In this document: positions 32,573 through 44,515 of the stretch, one piece after another | Numbering within the stretch: position 1 is the first letter of the stretch | Layout of the letters: every line of letters starts with the position of its first letter | Assembly: GCA_022376515.1 (NCBI GenBank) | Contig: WTXI01000295.1 | Span: 1 to 44,722 of the forward strand | Length of the DNA stretch: 44,722 nt | Reading direction: 5' to 3' | DNA from: Lactifluus volemus | Taxonomy: Eukaryota; Basidiomycota; Agaricomycetes; Russulales; Russulaceae | Notes under the pieces: model-generated | Seen by the model: only the letters and a program-made list of their open reading frames with translations | Told to the model about the DNA's origin: nothing | The model's database searches: none | Position numbers and translations under genes: made by a program

Positions 32573-34411
32573 ATGGCAAATTTCCACGATCCCATTTTAG
32601 TTTTGCAGGACTTCTGTGCGTATGCCTTTATGCCTCCCTCTGGATTTAGAACGCTCAGGTGAACTCGTCTTTTGGCAGTGATGATGATCAAGTTCTGGCA
32701 TGCATTATTTGGCATCTTCCTGTATGCTGCCCACCTTTCACTACACGTTTTTACGATATCGACTTTCCACTTTTCAGTTGGGAATTCTTCACCACTCTGG
32801 AGTTTGAGTGGAGTGTCATCAGAGGGCATCGTCCTTACCGGCGGACAATATGGGTCCGTAGTGATGAAGCCTCTTCGATATTTCTTTAGACTGATTTACC
32901 CTCTTCGTTAGCTTTACTCACTAACACGGATAATCACCCTCACACTCGTAATCCTCAACATTGTCGAGTTTGATGTCTGGGCCTCAGGGTCAATTAATTG
33001 CCACGTACGTTCATTCAACTTGTCCCGCATCTGCCTCGTACTAATCAGGAACGATCTCAAGACATTGGTCATTGTTGAATTTGTGAGTAATGTCTCGGAT
33101 AGACTTTGGTTTTCTAAGGGAAACCTAACCGGTTTCCAGCTTGTTCTCACTTTCGGTTGTTTTTTTCCCCTTCTAGGCACTCTCCTACTTTGCGGTGGCC
33201 TGCGCATTATTGTTGATAGTGCTTCGCGTGTACGTCGACTCCTGTACTCCTGTGCTGTGTCTGTCATGTTGAATAAGGCTGATGGTGGTACCAGCGTCGC
33301 CATTTGGAACTACAATAAGATTGCTCTGGGGCTTGCAACTGGCGTATATGGAGCGGACCTTGTATTCCTCATACAGGGTACGTTTCTCCCAGTTTTCCTC
33401 TGTAGGTGGACCAAGGATCTCATAGACGTGTGATTTGGAATCAGGAACCGTGCGGGTACATAATTAAATTGAACTATCTTGCGACCTTTTGGACTTATCC
33501 ATGCCTAGCTCCATTCTGTATGGGGCCGTGACTTTGAAGGAAGCCCATGTGTGGTGTCCAACTCAGACATCACCAAACTTAACCTCATTGTCACTTTCGT
33601 TACCGTCGTCCTATTGCTCCTTATGATGCTTGTCGGCTTGCTTCGCTTCGGCCTAGGAGGTGGCGGCATGTTCAATCTGGTGGGCTTCCTATGGAGACAG
33701 GTAAGTGCTGGAATATTTCCACGGCCGTAGGACCTTCAATTTACTGATGTTTGTCTTCCATTTGGAAGGGCATCATTGAGATCTCTCTTGCCGTTGTTGT
33801 TGGGGTCCCGCCAACGGTCAGTCAGACTACTACTTCCTCAGCGTCTCTCCGTGACTCTTTTTCGTTCATCTACGTTTTGTGCTTCAGGTGTTCCTCAGTT
33901 TGAACCTGAATGGTAAATTTCATTTTTCCGCAGTTTACTGGTGATCAAAGTTGACCAAGCTCATCTCTTCTTGAAATTCCAGAGCCGTTTAACCTCGTAC
34001 GTTCTTCCTTTGCCACAAGTGGAGAAAAGCTGCCAGTTTCTTACCCGTTTTGTAATACAGATGTTTCAGATGCCGGCGCTGATAGCAATGACAATCGCTG
34101 TGACGCGGACCTATCGTTCTCTTATGCACTTTTCCTCCGACACGTACGGCCCCCTGTCTTTCTTTTCGTCTCCCAACTCATTTGATTGATGTTGCTGCAG
34201 TGTCACCAGCCTTCCAAACAGTGGTCTCTCGTTTGCGAAGGTCAACGGGGCTTCCGACCCCGGTGGGATCATCCCGATGCATGTGGTCTTACCCAGTTCA
34301 CACGAGAGTACCCCTTTGTCACAGATTTTCGAAACTTATTTGAGGTCTCAAGGTAGCATGGACGGGCAGCTGCGCGTTGAAGCACACAACCTGGGGTCCA
34401 ATGAGTTATAG
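32573..34411 (+). CDS. Basidiomycete-type 7TM integral membrane protein
   Basis: Thirteen exons join in phase: 32573-32615, 32679-32721, 32778-32853, 32912-33004, 33062-33082, 33177-33229, 33295-33427, 33509-33700, 33769-33816, 33888-33912, 33983-33996, 34061-34143 and 34201-34411 (344 residues). Seven hydrophobic segments are visible: WHALFGIFLWEFFTTLEF, YSLTRIITLTLVILNIV, ALSYFAVACALLLIVLRV, GLATGVYGADLVFLIQ, LIVTFVTVVLLLLMMLVGLL, IIEISLAVVVGVPPTVFL and MFQMPALIAMTIAVTRTYRSL. The EFEWSVIRG and AIWNYNKI motifs match a large, mushroom-specific 7TM family (DUF6533/6534-like) of unknown ligand. The join at 33427/33509 is the weakest. The start is about 100 bp downstream of the LINE insertion, so its original promoter is separated from it by 6.6 kb. 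Confidence 0.82.
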
Positions 34412-34857
34412 ATGGCGGTGTGGAGAAGGTAATTTCTGTTGTTGAACAATGTTGTGATACAAGTCTGTAGCTGTATTAGCAAGTGGTTCTGTTCAAGCCC
34501 CGCGGACTTCAACGAGTAGTAGAAATAGGGAGCTACTAACAGAGACTATCGAGTTCCAGGATCCGAGTCCTTGTACTACAGTAGTAATACGTCATTCCCA
34601 ATTTATTGAGCAAATCATGATGCTGCGCACGGCCAAAATGGAATATCAATGATTGGCAAACATAAGTAGTTTTTCGAAGTTTCAACCCGTACCATGCATG
34701 ACCTATCATTTCCCGATATTTATGTCCAGCGCCGATGACGTGTACTGGTAGCCCGATATCACAATAACCAGTCAGCGGTCCCTAGAGCCCGGATGAGGTT
34801 AGCGCCTGGTCCAAGTAACGATTAATAGATACGTACGGATTACGGTCTATGTTCGGA
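34412..34857. other. Convergent intergenic region
   Basis: Lies between the 3' ends of the 7TM gene (+) and the first double-BTB gene (-). No gene or repeat recognised. Confidence 0.6.
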
Positions 34858-36827
34858 CTAGCATTCACAGGAAAACGAATATTGGATGTTCTGGGCCTGG
34901 GTTAACGTGTCTCTAATCTCCAAACAGAATTCTTCTCCATTCAACGCGTGCACTCTCGCACAGACGTGGCAATCTCTTTTGCTGATATGATCATTGAGAG
35001 CCTTCGAGTATTCTTTGTGAAAGTGGGAGGGGTCGAGGGTGTATGTAGACCCGTATAGCTGAGCAAGCAGGCCAGAAAACAGGTCCTGCAACCAGATGGG
35101 AGGAGAGCCTTCATTCTTCGGGCGAACGACGGGAAGGGGACCTGGGCAGCCAACCCAGACTCCTAAAACGCCATTCCCTTGATCCAGAAAACCTTTGAGA
35201 CATGAGACGAGGCTATCTGTGCAAAGCTGGCGAAAGCTCGCAAGATCTCGCAACGCCCAACCTTCGAACGATCGCAATGCCTCCCCAAGATATTCAAATG
35301 TAAACGGGTAGCCCATAGTAAGGTACGCTGTAGTCTTCATTTCTGGAATGAGTTTCTTCTGGCAGGCGAGGGCATATACGCGAAATGCCTCCGCGCCCTT
35401 CGGTGAAAGTAGTCCTTTGTGCTTGACCTGGGCGCGTATGGAGGATTGAACAGAGTCCATTTCAAACTTCTGCGAAGCAGCGAGGAGTGCCAAAATGTTG
35501 TCATTGGTCTTGGGGATCTCAGGGGGGACGGGATACAACATTGACATAAGGCTGTCCAGAGTCTCCGCATCCTCAGATAGATCCACTACTGGAAGTCCAT
35601 CAATAGTTTCGGCGTTTGTAGGTTCACGGAGGGTGAACATATCATCAAAAAAGGGCGACGAGGTGGCTAGCACCGATTTATGAACGCGGAAATTGACACG
35701 GTCGATGGATCGAAGTATCACATCCGCATTGGACATATCTGAGTATTTCTGCGGACGGAAGGCTTCGATAGATGGTGTGGGGTGGTCCTCAGAGGCCGAC
35801 CCTTCGGTGAGTAAGAAACCCGACTCGGCCTGACAAAGTCTTCAGATTATTTATCAATAAATGTGATATTACGTCAAAGATATACCTCTGTCATACTAGC
35901 ATCAGCGACAATCGTTAATGCTGTCCAAAACGAGCGCATCTTCTGAGGAGGTATTTCAGCGCAGGATGAGCAACTAATAGTAACGGATCTCCGGTTTCCG
36001 TCCCGAATATGCCGTTCGAAGGCCCTATAGAATTGACCAGGATCCAGGAAAGCGAGATTCCCCTGCATCATTTCGATGTGACAACTAATCCAAGTCGGGA
36101 TAAGGGAAGGCGTAAGGGATTGACACTTTGATTCTCCTAAGACGTGTTTCGCATGCGATCTCCGGAATGCTTCAAGATACAATCGAAGCTTGGATTTAAC
36201 CCTTAAATGATATTTCCAGAGTTCATGAAGACAAGCGCCTGACATCATATCTAGCTCGTCCTTCAAGCCTTCGATGGTCAAAGGTGACAACGTTAGGGTT
36301 AACCGTGCTGCCTGCAGCGCCTCCTTTCGAAGCCCATATCTCTGAGCAAGTGAATAGACGTCATATGCGGTTTCATCCCGAATGAATGGTGAATCTTGCT
36401 CTGCGATGTGGTTCCGGATCCGAGTTAGTACGACGTCCATCTTGTACTTTTGAGCGACAGAGAGGAGCTCCATGGTGCTCTCTATAGTTGCGGGAAGAAT
36501 AGGCGTTACAGGGAAAATGTAACTGAGGAGGCTGAAAACTATTGCACCCCTTTCGGAAAGGTTGATTACAGGGAGTGAGTCAGCATCGACGTCCGGTTCA
36601 ACATCGGCTGCAATCGTAGGAGTGCAGGACCAAGAATCGGAGGATTTTGATACTCTCTCGCTGAGGATGGAGGAGATATGGATGACATAAACCTTCAATA
36701 TACGAAAATTGAAGGAATCGCGAGAACGAATGATGAGGTCTGCCCCAGGAGTATCAAAGGTTAAGGTCTCGAAGGATATGTGCGCGCCAAAATGCGAGCC
36801 CGAGGTTTCTGAGATGAGAATCGACAT
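34858..36827 (-). CDS. Double-BTB domain protein 1
   Basis: Two exons, 35886-36827 and 34858-35829, are joined through a 56-nt GT-AG intron in phase 0 (MTE joined to AESG), giving 637 residues. The start is the ATG at 36827, since the longer frame begins at TTG. The first half has a diverged BTB/POZ fold (ADLIIRSRDSFNFRILKVYV, then LPVINLSE and KYKMDVVLTRIRNHIA). The second half has a canonical one (NADVILRSIDRVNFRVHKSV, SPFFDDMF, VVDLSEDAETL, LAASQKFEM). Each is followed by a helical region, and each half ends with a Cys-containing stretch (SCSSCAEI, CHVCARVHAL). BTB proteins often serve as dimerising adaptors for cullin-3 ubiquitin ligases or as scaffolds. The specific role here is unknown. 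It could instead be two adjacent genes if the intron is not used. Confidence 0.78.
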
Positions 36828-38147
36828 AGGATAGGACAACGTTCTGGTATGAGTTCAAGGGTTGTCATACGTTATTAGCCTCATGTATTTCGATAGACGC
36901 TATGATAGAAAGAAGCGCAGTACGCAGTTATAGAAGCGCAGAAATACCGCATGTATGTCTCACGCTGATGTAATCGCCATTCTAGAATATCATCCGACTT
37001 GCTGGCGACCACATTATATTCGCATGTTCCAACAAGTTGAGAGGATGTTCGCGTAGGGACTATATGATATTCTGAGGATGATATGAGAGGTAGAATGTCA
37101 GCTTGAGGGACGAAGCTGATCCGTCTGTGTAATGTCCCATCCTGGTAGCGGTGCGGCGCGTGCCGAGTATCGGAGGATATTTAATGATTTCCCATAAAGG
37201 GAGAAATATGGATGAAGGAATGCCACTACCGTCTCCTCGCGAATCTAGGTCAAAGTAGTACTGTACCGACCTCGACGCTCTGTAAACGCTAAACGCGATG
37301 GAACGGACACGTGACTAAAACTAAACCAAGTAATATTTAGGTTTATTTGTCCCGTGCGTCTAGATAACAGTTGGCGCCGCCGCCGGCCTCAAGATCTTCT
37401 AGAACTGCCTGGACAAGAATACCGCTATGAAAAATCGCTGCTACGGACTGTACGACAAGCTCCTCAGTTATTTCTTTCAAGATTCCTTCACTTTCTTCAT
37501 TCGGTCGTCCAGTCGAACTTCAACGCTTCAAGGAGAATCAAGTTCCACCTGCATGACCCGATGAAGCAGAGAATCAGGCACAGGCGCAGGGGAAACATAG
37601 GTTTTGGAGCTCTATAGGGTCCAATCCATCTGAATAGTACTACGCAGGGGAGAGGCCGTCCGTACCAACTGCGAACAGACCCGCGTCCGGAAAGGGTTGT
37701 TCCGGGGTTTGCCGGGTAACCTCCTTCCAAAACTTCACTTTGTGCACATTCAAGTTCTAAACGACTATCTCGAGAGTTTCCGTGATACGACCTACTCTTC
37801 CCCTGATCTTGATTCTTGACGGAGTGTGGACGAATCCAGAATTGCCAGGGTTGTTTCGGGGTTTGCCGACTGACCCGATTCCTGACTTCCCCGCTCGCAG
37901 ATATCAAAGCTGCACATGCTCTGGATGGGACATCACTAAGATGCACAGATGAAATCAATTACATTAGATCGAGCGTCAGTGTGTGAGCCTCGCCATGCCC
38001 TATCAATCTTGAAGTTCTACTTCCGGTCTCCTTGGTCTGTATTCTTGGCGTCTAGTCCCTACACCCCACTAGCACTGTCCCGGGTCAGTTGGCGCCTGCT
38101 CCAGGTGAGAATGATGTATACTCACGAATAGAGATCTATTCTTGGAC
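36828..38147. other. Intergenic between the double-BTB genes
   Basis: No gene recognised. Open frames at 37354-37617 (+) and 37497-37958 (-) have no motif. Two near-identical 22-bp direct repeats lie 160 bp apart, at about 37689 and 37849. Confidence 0.5.
37689..37871. repeat. Pair of 22-bp direct repeats
   Basis: AGGGTTGTTCCGGGGTTTGC at 37689 and AGGGTTGTTTCGGGGTTTGC at 37849, both followed by CG. They differ at one base in the 22. They are about 160 bp apart and of unknown origin. Confidence 0.6.
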
Positions 38148-40120
38148 CTATAAAATACCACCTTCGAAAAATGTGTATTGAACGTTCCGTGCTTGCATCA
38201 AACCCTTCTCAATCTCCTCACAGAATGTCTCTCCTTGTAATGCGTGCACCTTCATGCAAAAGTGGCAGTCCTTTTTATTGAGATGACCCTGAAGAGCCTT
38301 CAAGTATTCTCCACGAAAGCGGGAAGGTTTGAGGGTCGGTATATCGGAGCTCGCAAGGAGGTTCTTTACCCAAGTGGGGAGGGAGCCGAGATTATTATCT
38401 GGTTGAGAGGAGCAGAAGGATGGAACAGGATACGAAGAGCCAGCCCAAATCCTCGACGGGCCATTCGAAGGATCCGAGAATAACTTCATGCATTTGTCAA
38501 GGTGGGCTGAACAGCAATGACGAAAGTTCAGAAGGTCACGCAGAGCCCGACCTTCGAACGATCGAAGTGCCTCCCCAAGACCATCGAACGTCATCGAATG
38601 ATCCAAAGTCAGGCGGGCTGTGGTCGTTATTTCAGGTAACAACCTTAGCCTATAGGCGACGGCGTATACACGGAATGCCTCTATGCCCTTCGGTGAAAGT
38701 AACCCTCTGCGGCTGACCTCGGCACGGATAAGACATTGTACAGCGACCATTTCATATTTCTGCGAGGCGGCGATCAGAGCCAGGATGTTGTCGTCTGTGT
38801 CCGGTATCTCTGGAGAAACGGGGTACAACAGCGATATAAGACTATTCAAGGTCTCCGCATCCTCGGATACAGGCACTATGGGAGGTCCATCGACAGTCTC
38901 ATCGTTGGGGGGTTGTGGGAGGGAGAACATGGAATCAAAAAATGGCGATGAGGTGACTAGCACCAACTTATGGACACGGAAATTGACCATGTTGGCAGAC
39001 TGTAGTATCACATCCGCGTTGGACATGTCTGAGTACTTCAACGTATGGTGGGCTTCTGTAGATTGCGTGGCGTGACTTTCGGGTCCTGTTTGATCCAAGT
39101 CTTCAACAATTGAAAAATCCGACTCAGCCTGTGAAAGCGTTTCGATGATTGACTGATGCGGCTATATCAACGACTTGCCTTGGTTATGCTACCATTGACA
39201 ACGGTTGTCAAAGCTTCCCAAAGCGCGTGTAATGTATCGTGAGATATTTGTGCGCAAGGTGTGCAACCGATGCTTCCCGATTTTCCTTCCCGGTGTATGT
39301 GGTTTGACAAGGCCTTGTGGAATCTAGTGAGATCAAAGAGAGCGAGATATTCCCCCATTAATTCAATATAATCATCAAGCCAATGTGGGATGCGAGAAGC
39401 CGCCGTGAGCGATCGACAACCTGAAACTCCCAGTGTCTTCCATACTTGTGACAGTCTGAACTCTCCCAGGCTCGATGTGAGATCTGATCCAACTCTCTTG
39501 TGGTATTTCCAGAGTTCATGAAGACTGGCGCCTGACATCATATCAAGCTCGTCGTCCTGCAAGCCTTCGATGGTCAATGGTGAGAAGGCCAGCGTTGACC
39601 GTGCTGCCTGTAGCGCCTCCTTGCGAAGCCCATATTTATAGGAAAGAGAGTAGACGCGGAATGCGGTATCTTTCCGAATAAATGGCGGATCTTGTTGAGC
39701 GATGTGGTATCGGATCCGGGTCAGTACGACGTCCATCTTGTATTTTTGAGCGACAGAGAGGAGCTCCATAGTCTGCTCAATAGTTTCAGGAATAATTGGT
39801 GGTACGGGAATAATGTGACTGAGAAGGCTGAGAAGGATGTCACCACTATCGGGAAGCTGAATTACAGGGAGAGCGATGGCACCACGATCCGATTCCGAAT
39901 TGGAGGTAATCGTAGTGGCATTGGGCTGAGGACCAGGAGAGACTAAGACTTTCTCACCGAGGATGGGAGAGCTTTGGATGATATAGAGCTTCGGTAAGCG
40001 AAATTCGAAGGAATCGCAAGAACGAAGGATGACATCGGCCTGGGGGATATTGAGCAGCAAGTTGTCAGGAACGGCTGAACCCGAAGGCGAGCCAGAGGAT
40101 TCACGGGGGGATGTGGACAT
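38148..40120 (-). CDS. Double-BTB domain protein 2 (GC-AG intron)
   Basis: Paralogue of the gene at 34858-36827, with the same design. Exons are 39179-40120 and 38148-39128, joined by a 50-nt intron in phase 0 (ITK joined to AESD), giving 640 residues. The donor is GCAAGT, a known minority donor class, where gene 1 has GTATAT. The start ATG is at 40120. First BTB: ADVILRSCDSFEFRLPK, LPVIQLPDSG, KYKMDVVLTRIRYHIA. Second BTB: NADVILQSANMVNFRVHKLV, SPFFDSMF, VPVSEDAETL. The conserved LRKEALQAAR and LDMMSGA-LHELWKYH strings are shared with gene 1. Both halves keep the Cys pairs (CTPCAQI, CHFCMKVHAL). The second gene arose by tandem duplication after the two BTB units were already combined. Confidence 0.8.
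39129..39178 (-). other. GC-AG intron of double-BTB protein 2
   Basis: Donor AAG/GCAAGT and acceptor TTTCACAG. Read through, the frame stops three codons into the intron. Spliced, it joins the two BTB units exactly where the paralogue does. Confidence 0.7.
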
Positions 40121-40984
40121 GAAGACCAATATCAAGTGTTCGCTCGCGGCTCATTGCGGCATTGCCAGTGTCAGTCACGTGATCATGGATATGGGTTGAT
40201 GTGACTCGGTGGTGTCACGGTCTCATGACAGTGACATTTCTGAAGCTGACTCATCACGTCTAGATCTGTAAGAGTCGGAAGTCCAGGCAGGTCGGCCTTT
40301 GGTCCTTCTCGCCGTTGTGACTGTGGTACCAGTGTTACTACCCCTCCAAGTCGTGGGACTAACGAAATCAATGTTGGTAATCTCATCAAGACCTCCGAGT
40401 CGTTCAAGGTGAGACGAGATCATGATTACGGTGGTGCTCATAATTGCAACAAGTGGCCGCCGCGGCCTCACAATGTACTCGCTCTTGCTCCTGGACAGTT
40501 TCATTCAGCACGCACGGTATATTTAGTAGTAGTATTGGTATAGATCAGACAAACCTACAGTACCATTGCATTCATATTTAAGCCCCAGACTGGAGTCTCA
40601 CCTAGCCTAACGTGTATAGTAACACTAGTAAGAATACACAGCGATAGCTATTTCCATCTGCGTCTGTCTACTGGAAGTCACCAAAGTCAACTTGTTCCGT
40701 TAGGCGTGCAGCCTTCCGGCCTATTGTAGCTCGCACTGTATGAGTATCTGTTTCTGACCACAACTTGAACCACACCTGTCACAAAGTTGAGCAACTTTGA
40801 TAAACAGCTGAAGTAGCCATGCTTCAGACTCACACACATGCCGCATACTATTTGCGTCACTATCGAGATGGGTGTTGGTTAACACCGCACCTTGGCTATC
40901 GTTCGTTTGCGGCGTCTGCGCGTCTAATAGATGACGACACCTGTCAACCTGAATGTGGGATTATTTGTTAGTACGTAGGTGGCT
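40121..40984. other. Intergenic, no gene recognised
   Basis: Divergent region between the double-BTB gene 2 (-) and the NLR pseudogene (+). It probably contains both promoters. A 90-codon minus frame at about 40223-40504 has no motif. Confidence 0.5.
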
Positions 40985-43900
40985 ATGCATGAGGTGACCA
41001 TCTCCCAGCAAGTCACTTCCTGTTCTGCAAACCCGCTCCTCCCTACTGCTCAGGCCCCAGGATCTATGCCACAGACCCCCCTCCCTATGGCCTCAGTCGC
41101 CTCATCCAATTTTCAAACTATTTTTGTCACTGCCCTGAAAAGGTATCGCGAGAAGACGAAGAACGACCTTATCACACATCCACTCACTGCTCAGCTGCAA
41201 CTCTGCGAGTCTCCCACCGCCGTTCTTGATGTACTCAACAAACAATACGGTGTCCAAGAGTTCCTTTAATCCCAGAGCGACGATGCGCGGTCTAGAAAGC
41301 GGCTTGGTGCCACTGTCACCGTCCTTTGCGCCTTTTCCGCAGCAGTTGGCGAAGGTGCTGGTCTAGTAAATCTCAGATTCATCAATAATATGCCCTCTGA
41401 TCCACCGTTTCGTAGGTCTTCTCACCTGCAAGGGTGATTTTTTCTGGCATTGGTGTCCTTCTTGCGGTGAGGTGTCGCCCTAGTGGTACAGATGACGTGA
41501 TGCTGACTCGGGTTTTCATAGGTGGCGAAGAACGTAGGCGCAAGCACAGATGCACTCGTCGACCTTTTTGGTCGCATCGAAGCCTTTTTCAAACGCATCG
41601 AGGCTTATATTGAAGTTCCACCGACCGTGGAGATGACCGACTTGATGGTTAAGATTGTGGTCGAGGTTATTGGAATCCTTGCTGTTGCAACGAGAGAGAT
41701 GAAGCAGGGACCAGCAAGTGAGCTCTTCCTTGGAAAAATGTCACGTTTGATCAATCCAAGTTCAGAAAGATATTTGAAGAAACTGGCAGGAAGAACCGAT
41801 ATTGAAGATGCCCTACAGAGGTTGGACAAGTTGACACATGAGGAGGCTATGATGGCAACTGCACAAGTCCTGAAGTTTGCACACAGAGTTGACGACAAGA
41901 TTACCGGTGTTAGAAGAAGAATGAATGAAGTAATTGATGGTGCGCAGGCGTGTGTTAGTTGGCTACCGACACATTACTGAATGTCCATGTTGTCAGTTGG
42001 AAGAGAGACAAGGGGAGCGATCCGCCGGATCGAGGACGATCTAGGTGGTCTGAAAGGTTTGTTCGCTTGTCATCCAGCTGTCCGCATCCCGGAGAAGCTT
42101 AGATACTTGCAGGAGATCAGTTACGGGAGAACTTTCAAGAATGGCTCTCTCCTGCAGATCCGTCTGTGAATTATAACTCCGCGCGCGATGCTTACCACGA
42201 TGGCACCGCGGTTTGGTTCACTCAAGGCCAAATCTTCGATCACTGGAAAGTATCCGGTTCTGAATCTTTGTTATGGATTCATGGGAAACGTACATGCCTT
42301 CTACTTTCATCGCCTCAGCTGTTGCTGATGCCTCCCACGTGACTTATTAATAATAGCGGGTCGGGGAAAAGTATCTTGACGTACGTCGCCCCATTGATAT
42401 AATAGCTGATAATCCTGGGAAACTCATAAATTCGACTAGTTCCTCAGTGATCCATGAAATCCAGGGTATCTCTCCCCCCGCGGCATCCCAACTAGCCTAT
42501 TTTTTCTTCGACTTTAAGGACGCCACAAAACAGGACGCCCGTGCTTTACTCACTTCCTTTCTTGTTCAACTTTGCGATCAATCCAAAACCGGCTTCAAGC
42601 ATCTTTTCGACATGTATTCAACACACAACAACGGTACTCAGCAACCTAGCGAGGGCGCTCTTTTTCAGTGTCTTGAGAACACGCTTCGGGGTTTGGGGCA
42701 AGTCCCAATCTATCTGATCATCGATGCGCTCGACGAAAGCCCCAGTACGTCGAAGGTACTTGGGGTGCCATCGTCGCGTCAAAGGGTGTTAGAAGTTATA
42801 AAGAAGCTCGTGATGCTGCGTCTTCGAAACTTGCATATATGTGTAACCAGCCGTCATGAGTTCGACATCAGCAGCGCCCTCAAACAGTTAGCGTCCTTCA
42901 AGATATCTCTACATGATCAAGATGGGCAGAGAGACGACATCACCAGATACGTCAGCTCTGTCGTGTATTCTGACGCGGAGTTCATGATGAAGAGGTGGAA
43001 GACGGAGGACAAAGAACTAGTCGTCGAGACCTTGACCAAAAAATCGGACGGAATGTAGGTATATCACCCTCTGTTTTCGTCCTTTGTTCACATTTCTATT
43101 CAGGTTCCGATGGATCATCTGTCAACTAGAGACACTGAGACATTGCTTCACGCGCAATGTCCTTCGTGTCCTCGACGAATTACCTAAATCTCTTGATGAA
43201 ACGTATGAACGTGTACTGAAGAGCATCAATGCAGAAAACTGCGCAGACGCGTATCGTCTTTTGCAATGTCTCACTGTCGCAATGAGGCCCCTTCGTGTAG
43301 AGGAGCTTGCGGAAGTCCTTGCGATTGATTATGATGGTACCGAACCGACTCCGAAGCTGAACCCGGATTGGCGCTGGGAGGATCAAGAACAAGCTCTCCT
43401 GGCAGCGTGCTCTAGTTTGATCACCATCGTGAATATTGATGATTCACGGGTGGTACAATTCTCGCATTTCTCCGTAAAGGAGTTTCTGACCTCTCGCCGC
43501 CTTTCTGCATCAAGTGGGGATATCTCGTGCTATTATATCTCTTTGGAGTCTGCCCATACTGTCCTCGCACAAACTTGCTTAAGTGTCCTATTGTGGACGA
43601 ATCATCGCGCCAACAAGTATACCATCGAGGATCATCATCTCCCACTGGCGCGATACGCAGCTCGACACTGGTTCGACCATGCCCCGTTCGGGAAGGAGTC
43701 ATCACGAGTACGGAAAGGAATGGAGCTTCTCTTTGACTCCGACAGGCCCCATTTTTCGGCGTGGCTCCAGCTACACGACATTGATATCGCTCCCTCCCTT
43801 GGTTCCACCTTCTACCTGTTCACACCTACACGAAAGTCAGATGCAACCCCTCTATACTACTCCGCACTCTGCGGACTTCACGACCTGACGGAACACCTCA

Positions 43901-44515
43901 TTTTCAAGCATCCCGAGCAAGTGAACGCCCATGGCGGCTATTACGTGACTCCAGTGGTTGCGGCGTTGGCGCGAAAACACCTCCACGTTTCCCAGTTACT
44001 CTATGATCATGGCGGGGGGGTGAACATTCGGGCTACAGACAAGGGACACCATTATACTCCGCATCGACCGGAAATCCTGACATTGTGGAATGGCTACTCA
44101 ACCATGGTGCTGATGCTGATGCCCGTGTGGATTATCTCAGCTGGACTCCAGTGTTTATGGCGGCTGACCTGGGACAAGTCGAGGTGGTTCGGATACTTGC
44201 CCAACACAAGGCAGACATCAAAGCCCGGAGGACACAGGCCGGACACCGCTTCACGTAGCATCGCAATTTGGTCGCCTCGACGTTGTGCGATTGTTACTTG
44301 GCTACGGTGTAGATCTGAACGCGCGGAATAATAAACTCTCGACTCCGCTGCACATGGCCTCAGAAGAGGGGAAGTTGGAGGTTGTAAAACTGCTGCTCGA
44401 GCGAGGCGCATACGTAGGGGCGGAAGATGACGAGGGCAGGACCGCATTTCAGATTGCATCAGCGAAAGGACATGACAAAGTTGCGGAATTCCTCTCAAAA
44501 CTTGGTGCTAAATGA
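40985..44515 (+). pseudogene. STAND NLR pseudogene: Goodbye-NACHT-ankyrin
   Basis: Order of domains: fungal Goodbye-type N-terminal domain (FQTIFVTALKRYREKTKNDL through RLDKLTHEEAMMATAQVLKF), NACHT NTPase (AYFFFDFKDATKQDARALL; Walker B YLIIDALDE; CVTSRHEFDI), winged-helix-like linker (QFSHFSVKEFLTSRRL) and ankyrin repeats (STPLHMASEEGKLEVVKLLL). Such proteins act in fungal self/non-self recognition. Most introns splice in phase, but there are four lesions. A TAA interrupts the Goodbye domain at 41267. One base is missing in the Walker A loop near 42357 relative to the expected GKPGSGKS frame. The ankyrin region changes frame near 44065. It changes frame again near 44230, with a TAG at 44257. 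A 45-nt intron could bypass the first stop, but not the others. Coordinates span the recognisable gene. Confidence 0.85.
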
